From positions 1 through 64,000 of the forward strand of contig NZ_JABIOQ010000074.1 of NCBI RefSeq assembly GCF_018698455.1: a stretch of 64,000 nucleotides of DNA, given 5' to 3'. The notes beneath the pieces were generated by a model, which was given only the letters and a program-made list of their open reading frames with translations, was not told the DNA's origin and made no database searches. The position numbers and the translations under genes were made by a program. Position 1 is the first letter of the stretch. Each line of letters begins with the position of its first letter. This DNA comes from Sulfurimonas sp. Lineage in GTDB: Bacteria > Campylobacterota > Campylobacteria > Campylobacterales > Sulfurimonadaceae. Shown here in pieces: positions 53,930 through 63,325 of this stretch.

Positions 53930-54883
53930 TTGGCTAAAGAAGCAGTAATACTACTCAATATGGGTGGACCAAATAATCTCAATGAAGTTGAGATGTTTTT
54001 AACAAACATGTTTAGTGATAAAAATATTTTAACTATGAAAAGTAACCTTCTAAGAAGCTTTATAGGTGGTATGATAACATTTTCTCGAACAGAATCTTCC
54101 CAAGAGATTTATAGAACAATTGGTGGTAAGTCACCTATAGTTGGTCATACGAAAAGTTTAGTGAAAAAACTCCAAAAAAGATTTGGAGAGAATGTTATTG
54201 TGGATTTTGCTATGAGATATACACCTCCTTTTGCAAATGAAGTGATAGATAGACTTAATAAGATTGAAGATCTTGAAAAAATAGTTCTTATTCCTATGTA
54301 TCCTCAGTATTCAACAACTACCACTAAATCTTCTTTGGAAGATTTTGAAGAGTATTATCATGAAACTTGGGGAAGTGCTCTTGTTGTCGAAATAAAACAT
54401 TATTTTGAAAATGAGTCTTATAACAAGTCGATTATCCAAAATATTAAAGATAGTGTTGGAGATTCTGATTATAGAGACTTCGACATTATTTTTTCAGCAC
54501 ATGGTTTACCTCAAAAGATAGTAGATGCAGGCGATGTATATGAAAAGCATATAAACAAACATGTCAACATACTTAAAAAGATGTTAGATACAGAGGGCAT
54601 GAACTTTCATGAGTCCCATTTAGCTTACCAATCAAAAGTAGGGCCTCTGGCTTGGTTGAAACCATCTCTTGGGGAAAAGCTAGAAGTAGTGAGAAATAGA
54701 GGAATTATTATAGTTCCTATCGCATTTACGATAGATAACTCTGAGACAGTCTATGAACTTGACATAGAATACAGAGAAATTGCAGAAGAACTTGGTTTTA
54801 GAGACTATAGAGTTTGTAAGTGTCCAAATGATAGTGAGCTGTTTGTTGATGCTCTTTGTGAGATATATGAGAAGATAAAATAA
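53930..54883 (+). CDS. hemH: Ferrochelatase
   Basis: A 317-residue enzyme inserting iron into protoporphyrin IX. LLNMGGPNNLNEVEMFLTNM is the N-terminal signature; catalytic His is in FSAHGLPQKIVDAGD and Glu in DNSETVYELDIEY. It starts at TTG53930 with AGAGAGGA upstream. Its product feeds the cytochromes and CcsBA in this region. It overlaps the next gene by one base (TAATG). Confidence 0.95.
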   Translation: MAKEAVILLNMGGPNNLNEVEMFLTNMFSDKNILTMKSNLLRSFIGGMITFSRTESSQEIYRTIGGKSPIVGHTKSLVKKLQKRFGENVIVDFAMRYTPPFANEVIDRLNKIEDLEKIVLIPMYPQYSTTTTKSSLEDFEEYYHETWGSALVVEIKHYFENESYNKSIIQNIKDSVGDSDYRDFDIIFSAHGLPQKIVDAGDVYEKHINKHVNILKKMLDTEGMNFHESHLAYQSKVGPLAWLKPSLGEKLEVVRNRGIIIVPIAFTIDNSETVYELDIEYREIAEELGFRDYRVCKCPNDSELFVDALCEIYEKIK

Positions 54884-55515
54884 TGAAAAAAATAGTTATC
54901 TTTGACATGGACGGGACTTTAATTGACTCAAAAAAAGATATCACAATTTCTATAAACCATATACGTAGTACTCACTATAGCCTCGCTCCTTTAAGTGAAG
55001 AGTTTGTTGTCCAAGCTATAAATATGGAAGTTAGGAATCTACCAAAGCTTTTTTATGACACTGATGAGTACATGGAAAAAGATAGATTGTATTTTGAAGA
55101 GCATTATAAAGTTCAGTGTACTAAAAATCCTTATCTATATGATGGTATAGCTCATACACTTAACTCTCTTATCGATGCAGGTGTAAAACTCTCTGTTGCG
55201 ACAAATGCTCCAACACCTTTTGCAAAACTAATGCTTAGTTCATTGGGAATAGCTGATATGTTTGATGTGATTATCGGTGCAGATAAAGTCAGCTCTTCAA
55301 AACCAAATCCTGAAATGATACATAACATACTTGATCATTACAAGTATGATAAAAGTTGCGATATCGCATGGATGGTAGGCGACAACTCAAAAGATATTTT
55401 AAGTGCTCAAAACGCAGAGATAAACTCACTTTTTGCTACATGGGGTTTTTCTCCTTTAAGTGAGTTTGAACAAGAGATAGATCATCCTACAAAAATACTA
55501 GAGGTAGTTTTATAA
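54883..55515 (+). CDS. HAD-family phosphatase (Gph-like)
   Basis: A 210-residue HAD hydrolase. Motif I DMDGTLID (nucleophile Asp7, acid Asp9), motif II VATNAP, motif III Lys in SSKPNPEM and motif IV MVGDNSKD are all present, with a helical cap. It is closest to phosphoglycolate-phosphatase-like enzymes; substrate not determinable. Confidence 0.88.
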   Translation: MKKIVIFDMDGTLIDSKKDITISINHIRSTHYSLAPLSEEFVVQAINMEVRNLPKLFYDTDEYMEKDRLYFEEHYKVQCTKNPYLYDGIAHTLNSLIDAGVKLSVATNAPTPFAKLMLSSLGIADMFDVIIGADKVSSSKPNPEMIHNILDHYKYDKSCDIAWMVGDNSKDILSAQNAEINSLFATWGFSPLSEFEQEIDHPTKILEVVL

Positions 55516-55557
55516 CTTTTTATGATAAAATAAAATAAGTTAAATATGGAGAAGCAG

Positions 55558-56808
55558 ATGTTTCAGAATGATGTATTAGTCGCATTTTTATTTATGGCCG
55601 TTTTATTCATAAGACAAGTTGTAATACTGAGACAACCAAACAAGTTAAATTATGCTCCTTTAATGCTTGGCATAGGTGCTATTAGCAGTGTTGTACATTT
55701 TATTACTCACCCCGATGTTAGTAATGCTGTACTACTTTTTCGTGAGTCTCTTTTTCCTCTTCTTGTTGCTCTTTTACTATATATTGTGATGAATATTTTA
55801 CATCAAACACAAGAGTCGGAAAATTCAAAAACTCAAAATGAATTTACTAGAGTGTTAGTGAGTGAAATTTCGCAACTAAAAGAGTTCATACTTGATTTAG
55901 AGACACGAATGAGTATCACTCACAAAGAAGACATACTTGTGCAAGAAGAGATTCGCTCAAAGATTAAAGATGATATTCATACACTTGATACCATTCAAGG
56001 TAATCAAACGAAATTTTTTGATAAATTCAATGATATGGAGTCTTTTAATACTCAAGTTATAAGTGGGCTCAATACATTTACCCAAGAACAATTGCCAGAA
56101 CTCAACAGTGTTGTACACAAGCATATTGATATACTCAGAGTGTCAGAACAAGATCACTATAACAAACTTACATCTATTCTTGATAGAGCCGTAAAGAGTA
56201 GAGGAGACATGTCTGAAGACATTGAATCCCTTAAGGATAATATTAATAGTATAAAAAATGTTTCAGAGGATATAGCAAATTCTATAGTACATAAGACTAT
56301 GGATAAACTCTCCGGTGTCACAAAAGCATTTGAATCTCAGATGGTATTAGTTAAAACACATACAGAGGGTATTGAGACTTCACTAAGAGAAGGTGAAACA
56401 ACACTCGATAATATACGAAATAAAAGTGAAATCATTATGAAACAGATGATACTTTCATCAAATAAGATGGATGACCTTTCTAAACAACATAGTGGTTTTA
56501 GTGATGTTTATGGCTCACTCGAAGCTCTTATTAAAGATGTTGAGTCTATAAAGTCTGACTATGTAAAGTCACAAGCACAACTCAGCACTATTGCACGAGA
56601 GTTTGAAGAGAGTCGTGATGATCAAGTGGCAATAATGAAAGTACGAATAGATGACCTAAGCGATATACTCTCAAATAAGATAGACGAATCTTTAGAAAAA
56701 CTTCATGAACACTTTCATATAACAGATGGTGAGATAAGTCAAAGTGTCCAAATGCTAGCAAAACGTGCCCAACTGAAAAATGGCTATACTGAGTTAGATA
56801 AAAAGTAA
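55558..56808 (+). CDS. Membrane-anchored long coiled-coil protein
   Basis: A 416-residue protein with three N-terminal hydrophobic segments (about 3-18, 26-48, 55-76) followed by about 330 residues predicted to be coiled coil, superficially like chemoreceptor or RmuC/EzrA-type proteins but without their signature motifs. I prefer ATG55558, which has GGAG 6 bases upstream; ATG55546 lies before that site. A structural or polar-localisation role is possible but unproven. Confidence 0.7.
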   Translation: MFQNDVLVAFLFMAVLFIRQVVILRQPNKLNYAPLMLGIGAISSVVHFITHPDVSNAVLLFRESLFPLLVALLLYIVMNILHQTQESENSKTQNEFTRVLVSEISQLKEFILDLETRMSITHKEDILVQEEIRSKIKDDIHTLDTIQGNQTKFFDKFNDMESFNTQVISGLNTFTQEQLPELNSVVHKHIDILRVSEQDHYNKLTSILDRAVKSRGDMSEDIESLKDNINSIKNVSEDIANSIVHKTMDKLSGVTKAFESQMVLVKTHTEGIETSLREGETTLDNIRNKSEIIMKQMILSSNKMDDLSKQHSGFSDVYGSLEALIKDVESIKSDYVKSQAQLSTIAREFEESRDDQVAIMKVRIDDLSDILSNKIDESLEKLHEHFHITDGEISQSVQMLAKRAQLKNGYTELDKK

Positions 56809-56873
56809 AGAACGTACTTAAGTGTTTATATAAAAAGAGTGCAATAAGTTTATATAACAAAACTGGAGAAAAT

Positions 56874-57005
56874 ATGCCTAACAAAGAACATAAAATAGCA
56901 GAAGAAGAACGAGATTTAAAAGACAAAAAAGCAACAACAATAGTCTTTTCAGTAATGGCTGTAAGTTTAGCAGCTTGTTTTATATATATTATTAAATATG
57001 CTTAA
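56874..57005 (+). CDS. Small single-helix membrane protein (43 residues)
   Basis: ATG56874 with GGAGAA 5 bases upstream opens a 43-residue frame. A very charged N-terminus (NKEHKIAEEERDLKDKK) is followed by one membrane helix (about 21-41, TTIVFSVMAVSLAACFIYII). The coding pattern and ribosome site support a real gene. It lies 65 bases after the coiled-coil membrane protein. Confidence 0.65.
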   Translation: MPNKEHKIAEEERDLKDKKATTIVFSVMAVSLAACFIYIIKYA

Positions 57006-57011
57006 ACTTCT

Positions 57012-57167
57012 TTAATCATCTCTAGGAGTCTTTTTAAATACTCTATCGTGAAACTTATACCACTTACAGCGTTTCTTGTTTTTTATAGAGTAAATGTTGT
57101 AAGTAAACTTTCTACCACATTCTTGACACTTAAAAGTAGCACGGTTTTTAAACTTGTTATAATCACA
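57012..57167 (-). CDS. Possible small zinc-ribbon protein without a usual start
   Basis: A 51-codon minus-strand frame reads KFKNRATFKCQECGRKFTYN, then KKRCKWYKFHD and KKTPRDD. CxxC plus a later Cys suggests a zinc ribbon. It has no ATG, GTG or TTG; the preceding in-frame codon is a stop, with an out-of-frame ATG nearby. It is either a relic, starts at a rare codon, or suffers a frame error. It is convergent with the small membrane protein gene. Confidence 0.4.
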   Translation of the reverse strand, partial: CDYNKFKNRATFKCQECGRKFTYNIYSIKNKKRCKWYKFHDRVFKKTPRDD

Positions 57168-57188
57168 TTAATTAAAATAAGGACACTA

Positions 57189-58898
57189 ATGCAAACTATA
57201 GCATTAAATATACTCAAAACTGGAAATAATGTTTTCATTACAGGTTCTGCGGGAACTGGAAAAACATACCTATTAAATAAGTATACATTTTATCTCAAAT
57301 CAAGAAAAATAATTCCCACAATAGTTGCACCTACAGGTATAGCCGCATCACATCTACAAGGTCAAACTATACACTCCTTTTTTAGTCTTGGTATCCGCGA
57401 TACAATTGATGATGATTATATAGATTCTTTACTAGAAAAGAAATACTTACAGACAAGGTTTGCTAAACTAAAGGTTCTAATAGTTGATGAAATTTCTATG
57501 GTATCTCCAGAGATGTTTACCGCAATGGATAGAATACTCAGAGCTTTTAAAGAAAATAATATCCCATTTGGTGGTGTTCAAACAATAGTCTCTGGGGATT
57601 TCTTCCAGCTTCCACCAATCTCGAGAATTCCAAAAGACAAACGCTTTGCTTGGCAGTCTCCCTCGTGGAAAGAATTACAATTAAAGACCTGTTACCTACA
57701 AGAGAAGTTTAGACAAGATGATAATGTTCTCATAAGTATTTTAGATGAGATTAGAAGTGGGAGTGTCTCTAGTAACTCTTATGAGGTATTAAACACGAGA
57801 CATCATAAAGACCTTGGACTTGATTTTACTCCAACGAAACTTTACACTCATAATGTAGATGTAGACAGAATTAATAGCGATGAGTTAAGCAAGTTAACTA
57901 ACCCTTCTCATTCATTTAAATATAAATCAGAAGGCACAGCCAAAAATGTAGAAAAGATATTTAAATCTTCACTAGTTTTAGAAGAAATGAGTCTGAAAAA
58001 AGATGCTGTTGTGATGTTTATAAAAAATAACCATGAGCTAGGCTATGTTAATGGTACTACAGGTGTCGTAGTGGACTTTGATAAGCAAACACATCTCCCA
58101 GTCGTAAAAACATCGTATGGGGCTTTAATTAGAGTTACTTTAGAAGACTGGACTATAGAAAATGATAGTTCAAATATAGTTGCTAAAGTCTCACAAATCC
58201 CACTAAAACTTGCATGGGCGATAACCATACATAAATCTCAAGGGATGACACTTGATTCTGCCGAAATAGATCTCTCTAAAACCTTTGAAGTAGGGCAAGG
58301 TTATGTTGCACTTTCTCGTATTAAAAACATAGATGGACTGCGTTTAATGGGTCTTAATGACATGGCACTGACTGTTGATCCACTTATATTACACATTGAT
58401 GATAGAATAAAAGCAGCTTCACAAAAAGCGAGTGATGAGATATCTCTACTCTCGTCCCAAAACCTTGAAGAAATATTTGAGTCCTACATTTTAAGTATAG
58501 ATGGAATTACTGATAGTGGTGAAATTAAAGAACAAGAAGCAATTTTAAAGTCTGAGAAAAGGACAGCGATAAAGAGTGTTACTCCTACTCATATCCAAAC
58601 AAAAGAGTTGATTGATAGTTCTAGTTCTATTATAGAGTTAGCTACTAACAGAGGAGTGAGTAAAGGGACTATCATTAATCATCTCCGTATTTTAAAAGAA
58701 CAAGACTCAGAGTTGAATTTAGATAAATTTATGCCGGATGCAAATACTTGCACACTTATAAACGATGCAGTAAAACAGATAAAAGAAAGAGATAATAAAG
58801 ATGATTTTAGTGAAGATGGAAAACTTCGCTTGAAACCAATCTTTGAACTTTTAGATTCTAAAATTGAGTATGATGATATACGGATAGCACTCCTGTAA
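57189..58898 (+). CDS. Pif1-like superfamily 1 DNA helicase with C-terminal HTH
   Basis: A 569-residue helicase of the Pif1/RecD2-like group. Walker A GSAGTGKT (19-26), LIVDEISMVSPEM, GDFFQLPP and ITIHKSQGMTLD are intact. The C-terminus holds a helicase helix-turn-helix (THIQTKELIDSSSSIIELAT, GVSKGTIINHL). I start at ATG57189 with AAGGA upstream; the open frame extends 47 codons further but lacks family character. Probably acts on G-quadruplexes, forks or recombination intermediates. Confidence 0.88.
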   Translation: MQTIALNILKTGNNVFITGSAGTGKTYLLNKYTFYLKSRKIIPTIVAPTGIAASHLQGQTIHSFFSLGIRDTIDDDYIDSLLEKKYLQTRFAKLKVLIVDEISMVSPEMFTAMDRILRAFKENNIPFGGVQTIVSGDFFQLPPISRIPKDKRFAWQSPSWKELQLKTCYLQEKFRQDDNVLISILDEIRSGSVSSNSYEVLNTRHHKDLGLDFTPTKLYTHNVDVDRINSDELSKLTNPSHSFKYKSEGTAKNVEKIFKSSLVLEEMSLKKDAVVMFIKNNHELGYVNGTTGVVVDFDKQTHLPVVKTSYGALIRVTLEDWTIENDSSNIVAKVSQIPLKLAWAITIHKSQGMTLDSAEIDLSKTFEVGQGYVALSRIKNIDGLRLMGLNDMALTVDPLILHIDDRIKAASQKASDEISLLSSQNLEEIFESYILSIDGITDSGEIKEQEAILKSEKRTAIKSVTPTHIQTKELIDSSSSIIELATNRGVSKGTIINHLRILKEQDSELNLDKFMPDANTCTLINDAVKQIKERDNKDDFSEDGKLRLKPIFELLDSKIEYDDIRIALL

Positions 58899-58918
58899 CG
58901 GGTAAGGAAGTCGCTATT

Positions 58919-59608
58919 TTAATCAGATATATTTTTTATGCGAACATCATCTTGGAGTGCTTTTAATAACTTTTTATAAGTATGTCTATTAAAAATATAT
59001 TCTTTTACATTAAATAAAGTTTCGAACATTATTTTCCATAATGTAGAAAAATTTTCATCAGTTCTAGAAGCACATAGTTTTATTTGCATCATATGCTCAA
59101 GCTCAGATAGTACTTTTGCATGTTCTACATAGGATTTGATAATTTCGTATTCGATTCCAACATCGTTAAAATTTAATATCAGTTTTATAATAGAATACTC
59201 TTTTAATGTAAACTTATTATTTACCGGAAGTATAATTTCATCTTTTAAAAGTTTGTCCAAAAGATTTACATCAACATTAAAAACTTCAATAAATTCTTTT
59301 TTACTGTATAAAATTGTATCTTTTGGTATAGCACTTAAAGTATTCATTAATGGTTCTAGCATACCAAAAGAGCTAGAAAGAGATTTGTTTTTATTTTCTA
59401 AGGCATGTTTTATTTGTTCATTTGTACTACCAATTTCTTCTTTCATATATTTAATGTACTTAATGAGTTCCACATGTTCATCATTATATCTATGAACATT
59501 AGATTTTATTTTTTTGGCCTCGGGTAATAAACCTTCTCTAATATAATATAAAATTGTTGATTTAGACATGTTGGTAAGTATTACTAATTCTGATATTTTA
59601 TATTCCAA
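58919..59608 (-). CDS. MerR-family transcriptional regulator
   Basis: A 229-residue regulator. The winged-helix N-terminus (YKISELVILTNMSKSTILYY, YIREGLLPEAKK, VHRYNDEHVELIKYIKYMKE) is MerR-like and is followed by a coiled coil and a larger C-terminal domain without the metal-binding cysteines of MerR/CueR, so the effector is probably not a simple metal. It diverges from a three-gene envelope operon across a strong dyad. Confidence 0.82.
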   Translation of the reverse strand: MEYKISELVILTNMSKSTILYYIREGLLPEAKKIKSNVHRYNDEHVELIKYIKYMKEEIGSTNEQIKHALENKNKSLSSSFGMLEPLMNTLSAIPKDTILYSKKEFIEVFNVDVNLLDKLLKDEIILPVNNKFTLKEYSIIKLILNFNDVGIEYEIIKSYVEHAKVLSELEHMMQIKLCASRTDENFSTLWKIMFETLFNVKEYIFNRHTYKKLLKALQDDVRIKNISD

Positions 59609-59656
59609 ATGATTATCTCTCTTAAAGTTGATATAAGAATTATACCCTATAATTTT

Positions 59657-59681
59657 AAACGTTAAGTTGAACTTGACGTTT
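59657..59681. promoter_or_regulatory. Dyad operator between merR and the envelope operon
   Basis: AAACGTTAAGTT-G-AACTTGACGTTT is an inverted repeat with 11 of 12 bases paired around a single G. It lies 19 bases before ATG59701 and 48 bases before the regulator start. TATAAT occurs at 59648-59653 (plus) and 59643-59638 (minus). It is the likely MerR binding site. Confidence 0.75.
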
Positions 59682-59700
59682 TTAAACTAGAAGGAACAAA

Positions 59701-59910
59701 ATGCAACAAATACTGATAATAATTAAAAATATAATAACTAAACCAATAATCATATTATGGAATATATTTTCTCTATTTTTCGGGTTTCCATATGAAAAAC
59801 AATGTGATAAACTTGAATTAGAAAAATATGATAAAGATATTCGAGGCCCAGATAATGAAAAACCAAAATATACTGTATATAGAGCTAATAAAGTTAGTAA
59901 TGAAGTCTAA
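59701..59910 (+). CDS. Small membrane protein of the MerR-linked operon
   Basis: A 69-residue protein with one N-terminal hydrophobic helix (about 2-28) and a charged C-terminal part containing Cys35. An AAGGA site precedes the ATG. No family was recognised. It is the first gene of the operon controlled by the dyad. Confidence 0.6.
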   Translation: MQQILIIIKNIITKPIIILWNIFSLFFGFPYEKQCDKLELEKYDKDIRGPDNEKPKYTVYRANKVSNEV

Positions 59911-59929
59911 AATTATATAAAGGAGTACA

Positions 59930-60358
59930 ATGAAAAGTTTATTATTAATAGTGGCAATCTGTTTTAATATGTATGCAGCAAATATAGATGAATTTGCGAA
60001 TGAAACAGGGTTTCAAAGAGATTTTAAAGTAGCAATAGAAAAAGCCAAAGAAGCGAACAAACCTTTAATGATGGTTTTAAGTGCCGACTTCTGTCCTTGG
60101 TGTAGAAAATTTGAAAGAAAAACTTTAAATAGTAATCTTATTAAAACTATACTAGACAAGGATATTATCACTTTAGTTGTAGATAAAAAGTTTGATAAAG
60201 ATTCTTTTCCTGATGAGTTTCAAACGAGTATGACTCCTCGAGTATTCTTTATAAATCCATATAGTGAAAAAAGTTTTTTTCAAACTGCTGGTTATATAAA
60301 AAAATCAGACTTTAAGAAAAAAATAGAAGATATGCAAAATATTTCTAAAGGAAAATAA
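59930..60358 (+). CDS. Periplasmic thioredoxin-fold protein with CPWC
   Basis: A 142-residue protein with a signal peptide and a thioredoxin fold of the SoxW/thioredoxin_7 kind; the active site FCPWCRKFE contains CPWC (Cys56, Cys59). The cis-proline is in TPRVFFINP. It may keep a periplasmic thiol reduced, using DsbD (25323) as electron source (inference). Ribosome site AAAGGAG. Confidence 0.82.
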   Translation: MKSLLLIVAICFNMYAANIDEFANETGFQRDFKVAIEKAKEANKPLMMVLSADFCPWCRKFERKTLNSNLIKTILDKDIITLVVDKKFDKDSFPDEFQTSMTPRVFFINPYSEKSFFQTAGYIKKSDFKKKIEDMQNISKGK

Positions 60359-60796
60359 ATGAGATATTTAATTATACTATTATTCATAAATAGCCTATAC
60401 GGTGTAGGATTTTGGACATTAACAAACGTAACAAAAGCAAATATTTATATTGCAAATAAAGTTGTATATCTCAAACCAGAAACAATACAAAGTATTACAC
60501 ATAAAGTCAAAACTACACTTGAAAAAAATAATATCAAGACAGGTCTTCAAGATAGTCCAACTCTCATTATTTCAATTGAAGAAATAGAAGAAGAAGAAAC
60601 ACATTATGTATACATAAAATTTGATTTAGGTGAAGAAGTGAAAACCTATAGAAAAGACAGTACTCAAACATATGCACTTACTTATACATCTTCTGAATTT
60701 ATTGATGTTGATACCTCAGAATTAGATGCAGACATAATGGAAAGTATAGACTCTCTCTTATCTCAGTTTATTGAACAATATAAAGATGACATTTAA
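60359..60796 (+). CDS. Exported protein of unknown function
   Basis: A 145-residue protein starting directly after the thioredoxin stop. A hydrophobic leader (YLIILLFINSLYG) suggests export. The rest is beta-rich with an acidic stretch (IEEIEEEETHYVYIKF) and no cysteine, so it is not an obvious thioredoxin substrate. It was not recognised. Confidence 0.6.
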   Translation: MRYLIILLFINSLYGVGFWTLTNVTKANIYIANKVVYLKPETIQSITHKVKTTLEKNNIKTGLQDSPTLIISIEEIEEEETHYVYIKFDLGEEVKTYRKDSTQTYALTYTSSEFIDVDTSELDADIMESIDSLLSQFIEQYKDDI

Positions 60797-60899
60797 ATAA
60801 CCCTTGGATATGAGTAAGTAGTATTTTTTTTGTATAATACAAAAAAATATACATAGATGAGTGCTTTTGATACTGTGAGATACTCTAAAAAGGAATGTA

Positions 60900-61376
60900 G
60901 TGACAATAAATAAAAAAGATTATTCACAGAACAAGATATTAGACTTAGTTCACAATCCATCTACATCTAGCGAAGTGTTAGATGAATTAGCCAGAGATAA
61001 AGAAAACGATGAATGTATTAAAACCTTTATAGCCAGACATTCAAACACAACTTCTAAAACTTTAGTCTATTTGTTGAAATATGACAGAGTAGAAATGATG
61101 GGTGCCATTGCTGAAAATTCTAATACTTCACCTGAGATTTTAGAACTAATGGTACGAAGTAGTGATAAGCTATATACATTATATAAATTAGCACAAAATC
61201 CAAATACACCTTCAGATGCATTAGATGAGTTATTTGAAGAATCAGACAGCGAAGAAGTTAAATTAGCAATAGCTCAAAATCCAAGTACTGCAACATCAAC
61301 TTTAAAAAATTTGTTTAATGAAAGTGATCTTATAAGCATAGAAGCAAGAAAAAATTATGATAATAAACATGCTTAA
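60900..61376 (+). CDS. Leucine-rich-repeat-variant (LRV-like) protein
   Basis: A 158-residue helical-repeat protein. The unit NPSTSSEVLDELARD recurs as NSNTSPEILELMVRS, NPNTPSDALDELFEES and NPSTATSTLKNLFNES, close to the LRV repeat. It starts at GTG60900 with AAGGA upstream. It overlaps the Sir2 gene by 20 bases, suggesting a protein-binding partner of that enzyme (inference). Confidence 0.7.
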   Translation: MTINKKDYSQNKILDLVHNPSTSSEVLDELARDKENDECIKTFIARHSNTTSKTLVYLLKYDRVEMMGAIAENSNTSPEILELMVRSSDKLYTLYKLAQNPNTPSDALDELFEESDSEEVKLAIAQNPSTATSTLKNLFNESDLISIEARKNYDNKHA

Positions 61377-62181
61377 AGCACATAATTTAATAAATGAGGC
61401 CCAAGCAATAATTATTACTGCGGGTGCAGGTATGGGTGTAGATAGTGGACTTCCTGATTTTAGAGGTAATGAAGGCTTCTGGAAAGAGTATCCACCTATC
61501 GCTACATTAGGATATGATTTTGAACAAATGGCTAATCCTTCTCTGTTTGATACAAACCCTAAGTTAGCATGGGGCTTTTATGGACACAGGTTAAAACTTT
61601 ATAGAGACACCATTCCACATGAGGGTTTTAAACTATTACTTGAGCTTGTTAAAAACAAAGATAATAACTACTTTGTGTTTACATCAAATGTTGATGGACA
61701 GTTCCAAAAAGCAGGATTTGATAAAGATAAAATATATGAAGTTCATGGGAGTATCCACCATTTACAATGTACAGAGGCTTGTATACAGAGTGTATGGGAA
61801 AACAATGTAGATGACATTGAAATAGATATGGATAAACTTGAAGCCAAGACCTTACCCCAATGTGGAAACTGTAAAGAACTATCTCGTCCAAATATACTTA
61901 TGTTTGGTGATTGGTCTTTTATAGGTAAAAGAACTGATAATCAAGCACGAGAGTTCCATAATTGGACTATGAAAAATAAAGGTAAAAAAATAGTTATTAT
62001 TGAGATAGGTGCTGGAAGTGCAGTCCCAACAATACGAAGTTTTGGAGATAGGTTTTCTAGAATGGAAGAGGGTGCTACTCTTATACGTATTAACCCAAGA
62101 GAGTATGATGTCACAGGTGAAAAAAATATCAGTATAGAAGCTGGCGGACTAGAAGGAATTAAACAAGTTTATGATGGATAA
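61357..62181 (+). CDS. Sir2-family NAD-dependent deacylase
   Basis: A 274-residue sirtuin. NAD-binding GAGMGVDSGLPDFRG (23-37), TSNVDGQFQKAGF, catalytic His130 in YEVHGS, and a zinc module Cys138/Cys142/Cys169/Cys172 are all present; LIRINPRE closes the Rossmann fold. The active site is complete, so deacylase or another NAD-consuming activity is likely. It is sandwiched by overlaps between an LRV protein and an unknown protein, an unusual context. Confidence 0.87.
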   Translation: MIINMLKAHNLINEAQAIIITAGAGMGVDSGLPDFRGNEGFWKEYPPIATLGYDFEQMANPSLFDTNPKLAWGFYGHRLKLYRDTIPHEGFKLLLELVKNKDNNYFVFTSNVDGQFQKAGFDKDKIYEVHGSIHHLQCTEACIQSVWENNVDDIEIDMDKLEAKTLPQCGNCKELSRPNILMFGDWSFIGKRTDNQAREFHNWTMKNKGKKIVIIEIGAGSAVPTIRSFGDRFSRMEEGATLIRINPREYDVTGEKNISIEAGGLEGIKQVYDG

Positions 62182-63325
62182 AAATGAAATTAATCAAGCC
62201 ATTAGAAAGTTCATGTACCCAACGGTATTCACTGGGGTAAAACCTCTGTTTCTGGTGGCTGAAGAGTTGGCTACAAAAAAGCATACTGGAGATATCATTG
62301 ATGCGGTCTGGGTCCGTAGAAATGCTGATAGTGATGATGAATTTACTTATATAACTAAGTTTGCAGTAAAAGGGCAAATAATAAACCGTAATTATTATTC
62401 AAAAGAAGAGATGGAACCATTTTCTAACCGACTCGCATTACCTAATGAAAATAACCTTGAAAAAATGATATTACATCGTAGAATAAAAGAAGAAATTGAA
62501 GATGTAAAAGCTAAACGCGATGCCCTTGAAAATTCTATTGAAAAAGATTTTGAGAGCTTACTTCAAATACTAAAGAGAGGAGAAGAAGTGTTCCTCTTTA
62601 AAAAGGGCTATGGAGAGTGGTATGACCCATTTAATACAATAGATATCGATGCTCCATACAAAATACTAAAGATAGAAGATAGTGAGCTCAGTGGTCAAGA
62701 ATATCATCTTCAAAGTCCAAAAAATGGTACTTTAAAAGTATATTCAGAGAAGAATGAATTTTATGCTTATATAGTTGGAGGTAAGGCAGATATAGACGGT
62801 TTACGGTTAAAAAATGAAAGTTACAAAAAAGAAATAGAGACTATGCAAGATGAAGCAAGATATATCCTCTCAAGTATTGAGTGGCTCTCCTTTAACGACT
62901 CTCGAATTAAGTCAATAATAGAAAAATTACCGAAACATCCTTTTGATAATTATTTTAATTATGTTAAAAAAGGTGATGAACGTAAACTTCAGGCATCTTG
63001 GGATTTGATTAAAGCACTTGAACTTATTATTGCAAAGCATATGCCAAAGCAGATAACTCCAATGGGTATTCAATATATTCCGATCGATAATCTTCTTTAT
63101 CTGTTTCATGAAGTTATACCTAGAGCTGATGCACTTCTTGCATTAGAATCATGTGACATTATTCATGAGCCTGCTGCTTTGTTACTCGGTTATGAGGGTA
63201 AACGTGAATTTCCACCAAAATTTCTAGTGCCAGTAACCCATATAGTTTCAGCATACAAGAAATTTCCAAGTTTTGTTGAGGCTTGTGAACGTTACCTTAG
63301 CGAAAGCAGAACTTCAAAAACATAG
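62171..63325 (+). CDS. Unknown protein following sir2, possibly frameshifted at the 3' end
   Basis: A 384-residue soluble protein with a central coiled coil (about 90-130) and no recognised domain. It overlaps the Sir2 gene by 11 bases. The last residues (SESRTSKT) look unnatural; the +1 frame from about 63299 reads AKAELQKHSDYVSQILEYLV and continues to a stop at 63372-63374, only 16 bases before the next gene. A one-base indel near 63299 is therefore suspected, giving a native protein about 16 residues longer. Confidence 0.6.
   Translation: MMDKNEINQAIRKFMYPTVFTGVKPLFLVAEELATKKHTGDIIDAVWVRRNADSDDEFTYITKFAVKGQIINRNYYSKEEMEPFSNRLALPNENNLEKMILHRRIKEEIEDVKAKRDALENSIEKDFESLLQILKRGEEVFLFKKGYGEWYDPFNTIDIDAPYKILKIEDSELSGQEYHLQSPKNGTLKVYSEKNEFYAYIVGGKADIDGLRLKNESYKKEIETMQDEARYILSSIEWLSFNDSRIKSIIEKLPKHPFDNYFNYVKKGDERKLQASWDLIKALELIIAKHMPKQITPMGIQYIPIDNLLYLFHEVIPRADALLALESCDIIHEPAALLLGYEGKREFPPKFLVPVTHIVSAYKKFPSFVEACERYLSESRTSKT

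Noticed and set aside
57048-57188. N-terminal extension of the Pif1-like helicase
   Set aside because: The extra 47 residues lack helicase character and overlap the opposite-strand zinc-ribbon-like frame, whereas ATG57189 has a good AAGGA site.
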